A DNA stretch of 64,000 nucleotides from JAOPZW01 sp036379935 (lineage in GTDB: Bacteria > Actinomycetota > Thermoleophilia > Solirubrobacterales > Solirubrobacteraceae): contig DASVFT010000011.1 of NCBI GenBank assembly GCA_036379935.1, forward strand, positions 1 to 64,000. Reading direction: 5' to 3'. How positions within the stretch are numbered: position 1 is the first letter of the stretch; each line of letters begins with the position of its first letter. Under the pieces are notes generated by a model. The model did no database searches and had not been told where the DNA came from. It saw only the letters and a program-made list of their open reading frames with translations. This document shows positions 60,263 to 64,000 of this stretch, piece by piece. The position numbers were made by a program, and so were the translations under genes.

Positions 60263-60932
60263 GACCGCCCCCAGACCTCGGCCAGGCGTAGGCGCATCGG
60301 GCGTCTGCGGGCAGCGCACAGCAGCGGCGGAGAGTGCCACGCCGGCCCCTCGCCGCCCATGAACCGCTCGAGCTGCGGAGTCTCCGGGCGTGCTCCGCCG
60401 AGCAGGTAGAGCCCGACGGGTACGACGGCGCCGGCGATCGCGAGCCCGAGGCGCCGCCGATCATCCCGAGGAGCGCTGCGTGCATGAAGGCGCGGCCCAG
60501 ACGCGCTCCCGAGAGGCGGGCGGCGAGGAAGCCGTAGAGGCAGATCAACCCCAGGCCCGACCACTTGGCCAGGCTGAAGGCGACGTCGGTGTCGATCGCG
60601 CCGGCGGCCGCGAGGACGAAGAACAGCGCCGGGAAACCGGCACCGAACGTCACCGCGCCCGCGTCGGCGAGCAGCTCGCGTACTTGCGTCCTGTCGACCG
60701 GCTGCCGTGTTCGCGCCTCCGCGCCCACGAACTCGCTGTAGACCTCGGCCAGGCCGACCGCGACCGCCGTGCCCACCAGGAAGGACGTCATCTTCGCCGC
60801 GCTCGGAGGGTGGCTCTGGAGCGCCACGACGAGCGCAAGCCCGATGATCGAGCCGTAGATCACGCGGGCGACGTCTCGCGAGCCGAGATGAGCCTCGATC
60901 GCGCGTCGCAGCGGGCGGACGTCGTACGCCAC
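60259..60932 (-). pseudogene. Membrane protein gene with a frameshift near its 3' end
   Basis: From GTG 60932 the frame gives YDVRPLRRAIEAHLGSRDVA, then VIYGSIIGLALVVALQSHPP, MTSFLVGTAVAVGLAEVYSE, VTFGAGFPALFFVLAAAGAI, LAKWSGLGLICLYGFLAARL and HAALLGMIGG. These are about four to five membrane helices. At about 60460 the reading must change frame (one base lost) to continue with LGLAIAGAVVPVGLYLLGGA, then ETPQLERFMGG and the TGA at 60259. Function unknown; distantly reminiscent of VIT-type membrane proteins. A sequencing error is an alternative. Confidence 0.65.
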
Positions 60933-61063
60933 GTGGGGACCGTGGTCGGCGGGCCGCGACCCGGCAAGGAGACGCTCCTGCCGATTGCGTGCGTGTACGC
61001 ACGAGCATCGGCACGCTGGCCCACCGGTTTGCCCGGCCCGCGCGCGCAAGCGACAGTCGGGGC

Positions 61064-63151
61064 ATGGAGCCGCACGCGGCCCCGGTAGCGGCGTGGAGCC
61101 CGGAGCTCCCGCGCCTGCATCCGGCTCGGCTCACCGTAGCGTGGCTGGCGTCCGCGCTGGCGCTGCTGCTCGCTGCCGGAGTCGTTCCCGGCGCCGAGGT
61201 CAGGGGCTTCGGCGGCGCGTTCGCGGTTGCGGCGATCGTCGGCCTGCTCAACGCCGTCCTGCCTCCGATCGTGGCGGCGCTGCGCCTGCCGTACACCCTC
61301 GCCATCGGGTTCCTGCTCGTGCTGGCCCTGGACGCTGCGATCCTGCTGCTGGCCGAGCACATCGCGCCTGGAGAGCTGCATGTCGACGGCTTCGGGTCGG
61401 CCCTCGCGGTGGCGCTCATCGCGTCGGCGGCCAGCACGGCGATCGGTGCGGTGGCCGGCATCGACGACGACGACACCTACTCGCTGCGCGTCGCGCGTCG
61501 CGTGGCGCGGCGGGTCGGAGCTCCCGTGACGACCGATGACCCGGGCATCCTGTTCCTCGAGATCGACGGTCTCGCCCTGCCGGTGCTGCGCCGGGCGATC
61601 CGCGACGGCACCACGCCGAACATGGCTCGCTGGCTGGCTGCGGGCACCCACGCCCTCGTCGAATGGGAGACCGACCTCTCCTCGCAGACCGGGGCCAGCC
61701 AGGCCGGGATCCTGCTCGGAGACAACGACGACATCCCCGCGTTCCGGTGGGTCGACAAGCCGTCGGGAAGGCTCGTCACCTGCTCGAACCCCGACGACTG
61801 CGCGTCGATCGAGCGCCAGCGCGCGAGCGGCGCCGGTCTGCTGGTGGGCGGAGGCGCCAGCCGTGGCAATCTGCTCTCCGGCGAGGCCGACGTAGCCCTT
61901 CTCACGGTCAGCCGGCTCGCGGACGAGAAGACGGCGAACCCAGGGTATCGGGGCTTTCTGGCCAACGGCTCCAACGTCACGCGCACGTTGGTGCTGACGC
62001 TCTGGGAGGTCTGCCTGGAGCTCATCGCCGCGGCGCGCCAGCGCCGGCGGGACGTGTACCCGCGCGGTCACCGCGGGGGTGTCTATCCGCTGATGCGCGC
62101 GGGGATGTGCGTCTTCGTCCGCGACCTCATCGTCTTCTCGGTGCTCCAGGACATGTTCCGCGGGGCGCCGGCGGTCTACGCCACCTTCGCCGGCTACGAC
62201 GAGGTCGCCCATCACTCGGGCCTCGAACGGCCCGACACGCTGGAGGCGCTTCGCAAGCTCGATCAGCGCTTCGGCATGATCGAGCATGCACGGCGATACG
62301 CACCGCGGCCGTACGAGATCGTCGTGCTCTCCGACCACGGCCAGACCCAGGGCGCGACCTTCCGCCAGCGGAACGGCTACGGGCTCGACGAGCTCGGCGA
62401 GCGCGGGATGGCGGGCGGGACCGTGGACGCGGTCGACGCCGGCGACGAGAACGCCACCGGGGTCGCCCGCGCCTTCGACGAGGCCACCGGACGGACGGGG
62501 AACGCCGGCGCCGGCGAGCGCACGGAGGTCGGGGATCGTGCAGCCGTCGTCCTGGGGTCCGGGAACCTCGGCCTGGTCTACCTGATGGAGCGTGCGCACC
62601 GGCTGACGCTGGAGGAGATCGCCGAGCGCCATCCCGCGCTGTTGCCGACGCTGTGCGCGCACTCGCACATCGCGTTCGTCCTGGTCCGCTCGGCCGCCGA
62701 GGGGGCGGTCGCGATCGGAGGCGGCGGCTCTCATCGACTCGCGGACGGCGCGGTGACGGGCACCGATCCCCTCGCCGGCTTCTCGCCCAACGCAGCGCGT
62801 CACCTGCTTCGCGCCGACGGCTTCGCGCACGTCGCCGACATCATGGTCAACAGCTTCTACGACCCGGTCACGGAGGAGGGCTGCGCGTTCGAGGAGCTGA
62901 TCTCGTTCCACGGTGGCATGGGCGGGCCGCAGACCCAGGCCTTCGTCCTGCACCCCGTGACGCTTGCAGTGCCCGATGCGCCGCTGGTCGGCGCCGAGGC
63001 CATCCACCGCCTCCTGTGCGATTGGCGCGCGGCCACCAGCGGGAGGCCCGGGGGCGATCCCGCGCACGCAGCGCGCGCACACCACCACGGTCCGGGTGCA
63101 GACGCCCTGGTACGGGCGTCGGGCGCTGGCGACACTCGCGCCGAGCCCTGA
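61064..63151 (+). CDS. Holin-like membrane region fused to a type I phosphodiesterase/alkaline phosphatase-like domain
   Basis: About 695 residues from ATG 61064; GTG 60989 is possible. Residues about 20-135 have four hydrophobic segments (VAWLASALALLLAAGVVPGA, FAVAAIVGLLNAVLPPIVAA, LAIGFLLVLALDAAILLLAE, LAVALIASAASTAIGAVAGI), like the phage-holin family IV. The rest is an alkaline-phosphatase-superfamily domain: LFLEIDGLALPVLRRAIRDG, the nucleophile region SQTGASQAG, TFAGYDEVAHHSG and VVLSDHGQTQGATF, giving Asp and His metal ligands. It probably hydrolyses phosphodiesters outside the membrane. The glutamine amidotransferase follows after 12 bases. Confidence 0.85.
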   Translation: MEPHAAPVAAWSPELPRLHPARLTVAWLASALALLLAAGVVPGAEVRGFGGAFAVAAIVGLLNAVLPPIVAALRLPYTLAIGFLLVLALDAAILLLAEHIAPGELHVDGFGSALAVALIASAASTAIGAVAGIDDDDTYSLRVARRVARRVGAPVTTDDPGILFLEIDGLALPVLRRAIRDGTTPNMARWLAAGTHALVEWETDLSSQTGASQAGILLGDNDDIPAFRWVDKPSGRLVTCSNPDDCASIERQRASGAGLLVGGGASRGNLLSGEADVALLTVSRLADEKTANPGYRGFLANGSNVTRTLVLTLWEVCLELIAAARQRRRDVYPRGHRGGVYPLMRAGMCVFVRDLIVFSVLQDMFRGAPAVYATFAGYDEVAHHSGLERPDTLEALRKLDQRFGMIEHARRYAPRPYEIVVLSDHGQTQGATFRQRNGYGLDELGERGMAGGTVDAVDAGDENATGVARAFDEATGRTGNAGAGERTEVGDRAAVVLGSGNLGLVYLMERAHRLTLEEIAERHPALLPTLCAHSHIAFVLVRSAAEGAVAIGGGGSHRLADGAVTGTDPLAGFSPNAARHLLRADGFAHVADIMVNSFYDPVTEEGCAFEELISFHGGMGGPQTQAFVLHPVTLAVPDAPLVGAEAIHRLLCDWRAATSGRPGGDPAHAARAHHHGPGADALVRASGAGDTRAEP

Positions 63152-63163
63152 AAGGAGCATGCG

Positions 63164-64000
63164 ATGTGCCGCTGGATGGCGTGGTTCGGACAGCCCGTGC
63201 TGATCGAGGAGCTGGTGTTCAACACGCAGCACGGGATCGTCGACCAGAGTCTGCACGCGCGAATGGGCGCCGAGCCGACGAACGGCGACGGGTTCGGCCT
63301 GGGCTGGTACGGCGGCGGCGACGGACCCGGCCTGTATCGCAACATCGCGCCGGCATGGTCCGACGAGAACCTGCGCGAGCTCGCCGCGCATGTCGAGTCT
63401 CCGCTGTTCTTCGCTCATGTGCGCGCGGCCATCGGCTCGCCCGTGCAGCAGACCAACTGCCACCCATTCCGTCGTGGCCGCTGGCTGTTCGTGCACAACG
63501 GCTACATCGGCGACTTCCGCGCGTTGCGGCGCGACCTGATGCTCCGCATCAGCCCCGAGCGCTTCAGCCACGTGGAGGGCTCGACGGACACCGAGGTCGC
63601 GTTCCACCTCGCGATCACCTTCGGGTTCGAGGAGGATCCGATCCGGGCGCTCGAGCTGACCGTCGGGTTCATCGAGGAGACGGCGCGCCGGCGCGGCCTT
63701 CCGCCCCTGGTGCAGGCCACCTTCGGCGCGTCGGACGGCGAGACGCTCTGGGCCGTGCGATACGCCACCGAAGGCACCGCGCGATCGCTCTTCGCCTCGG
63801 CCGACGTCGACGCCGTGCAGCGCCTGCATCCCGACAACCCGCGCCTCCAGCGCCTCGGCACCGACGACCGGCTCATCGTCTCCGAGCCGGTCTCCGACCT
63901 GCCGGGCCTCTGGGACGAGATCCCCGAGGGGACCGCGGTCACGGTACGCAGGGGCGGCGTGCTCGAGCAGCGGCCCTTCGTGCCGCAGGGGTCCCGGGCG
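63164..64000 (+). CDS. Class II glutamine amidotransferase (runs past the window end)
   Basis: 279 codons are visible. ATG 63164 is followed by Cys2 (MCRWMAWFG), the N-terminal nucleophile of class II amidotransferases. GDGFGLGWYGGG and FFAHVRAAIGSPVQQTNCHP (Arg and Asn of the glutamine site) and VHNGYIGDF complete the domain, and STDTEVAFHLA follows. This is the YafJ-like group. AAAGGAG lies before it; a nearer ATG at 63159 is out of frame. It may form a unit with the phosphodiesterase gene. The C terminus is outside the window. Confidence 0.9.
   Translation, partial: MCRWMAWFGQPVLIEELVFNTQHGIVDQSLHARMGAEPTNGDGFGLGWYGGGDGPGLYRNIAPAWSDENLRELAAHVESPLFFAHVRAAIGSPVQQTNCHPFRRGRWLFVHNGYIGDFRALRRDLMLRISPERFSHVEGSTDTEVAFHLAITFGFEEDPIRALELTVGFIEETARRRGLPPLVQATFGASDGETLWAVRYATEGTARSLFASADVDAVQRLHPDNPRLQRLGTDDRLIVSEPVSDLPGLWDEIPEGTAVTVRRGGVLEQRPFVPQGSRA

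Noticed and set aside
60860..63829. 989-codon minus-strand open frame
   Set aside because: Shadow of the phosphodiesterase and amidotransferase genes on the other strand, which have clear catalytic motifs.
1..64000. CRISPR array, tRNA, rRNA, prophage or insertion sequence
   Set aside because: No regularly spaced repeats, no tRNA-like cloverleaf noticed, and no transposase, integrase or phage structural motifs on either strand.

Overview
The window is very GC-rich (roughly 70%), gene-dense, and full of GTG/TTG starts and 4-bp ATGA/GTGA gene overlaps. Lipoproteins with a Cys lipobox, TetR/GntR/IclR/ArsR regulators and Liv/Pot/Fbp-type ABC importers fit a soil actinobacterium. A Thermoleophilia (Solirubrobacter/Conexibacter-like) host is my guess from gene style, not from a marker gene. 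No rRNA, tRNA, CRISPR array, phage gene or transposase was recognised.

Layout. (1) 1-4.2 kb: end of a repetitive Ig-like surface protein, a hydantoinase scrap, a class V aminotransferase, a rhodanese and a LysR regulator. (2) 4.3-16.3 kb: an acid-sugar (uronate/aldarate) catabolic locus: aldo/keto reductase, KDPG aldolase, IclR regulator, an unusual TIM-barrel/M24 fusion, a fructuronate-reductase-like SDR, a PfkB-type KDG kinase, a glucarate-dehydratase-like enolase-family enzyme, a ribose-type ABC importer and a class III aminotransferase. Similar dyad sequences near two promoters suggest IclR control. (3) 16.3-20 kb: FAH-family enzyme divergent from a GntR/FCD regulator around a perfect TGGT-N3-ACCA site, then a DHH protein and a DUF4389 membrane protein. 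(4) 20-28 kb: ArsR regulator overlapping a soluble SRPBCC plus periplasmic-binding-fold fusion, followed by a Liv-type importer (with a fused permease-ATPase) and an amidase; the same operator-like sequence lies before both units. (5) 28-34.9 kb: 2OG-Fe(II) oxygenase, LVIVD secreted protein, HD/LuxR regulator, methyltransferase, a secreted beta-rich protein and a graveyard of gene fragments. (6) 34.9-51.5 kb: a hydantoin/carbamoyl-amino-acid utilisation island. It has two hydantoinases, a carbamoylase, a TudS-like desulfidase, a hydantoin racemase, three SDRs, two MDR dehydrogenases, a gamma-lyase-type PLP enzyme and a spermidine-type ABC importer. A TetR regulator sits in the middle, and the palindrome CATAAC-N4-GTTATG occurs at all three control regions. 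(7) 51.5-57.7 kb: decayed duplicate of the 33-kb secreted protein, a PQQ-type sugar dehydrogenase and a Fbp-type iron importer divergent around a GTTAGGG-TC-CCCTAAC dyad, and a broken SMP-30 gene. (8) 57.7-64 kb: CBS pair protein, membrane GGDEF cyclase, shortened universal stress protein, frameshifted membrane protein, phosphodiesterase-type protein and the start of a class II glutamine amidotransferase.

The most interesting systems are the TetR-controlled hydantoin island with a desulfidase (possible thiohydantoin or late ergothioneine catabolism), the ArsR/SRPBCC-PBP pair next to an amide-type transporter, and the TIM-barrel/M24 fusion in the sugar-acid operon.
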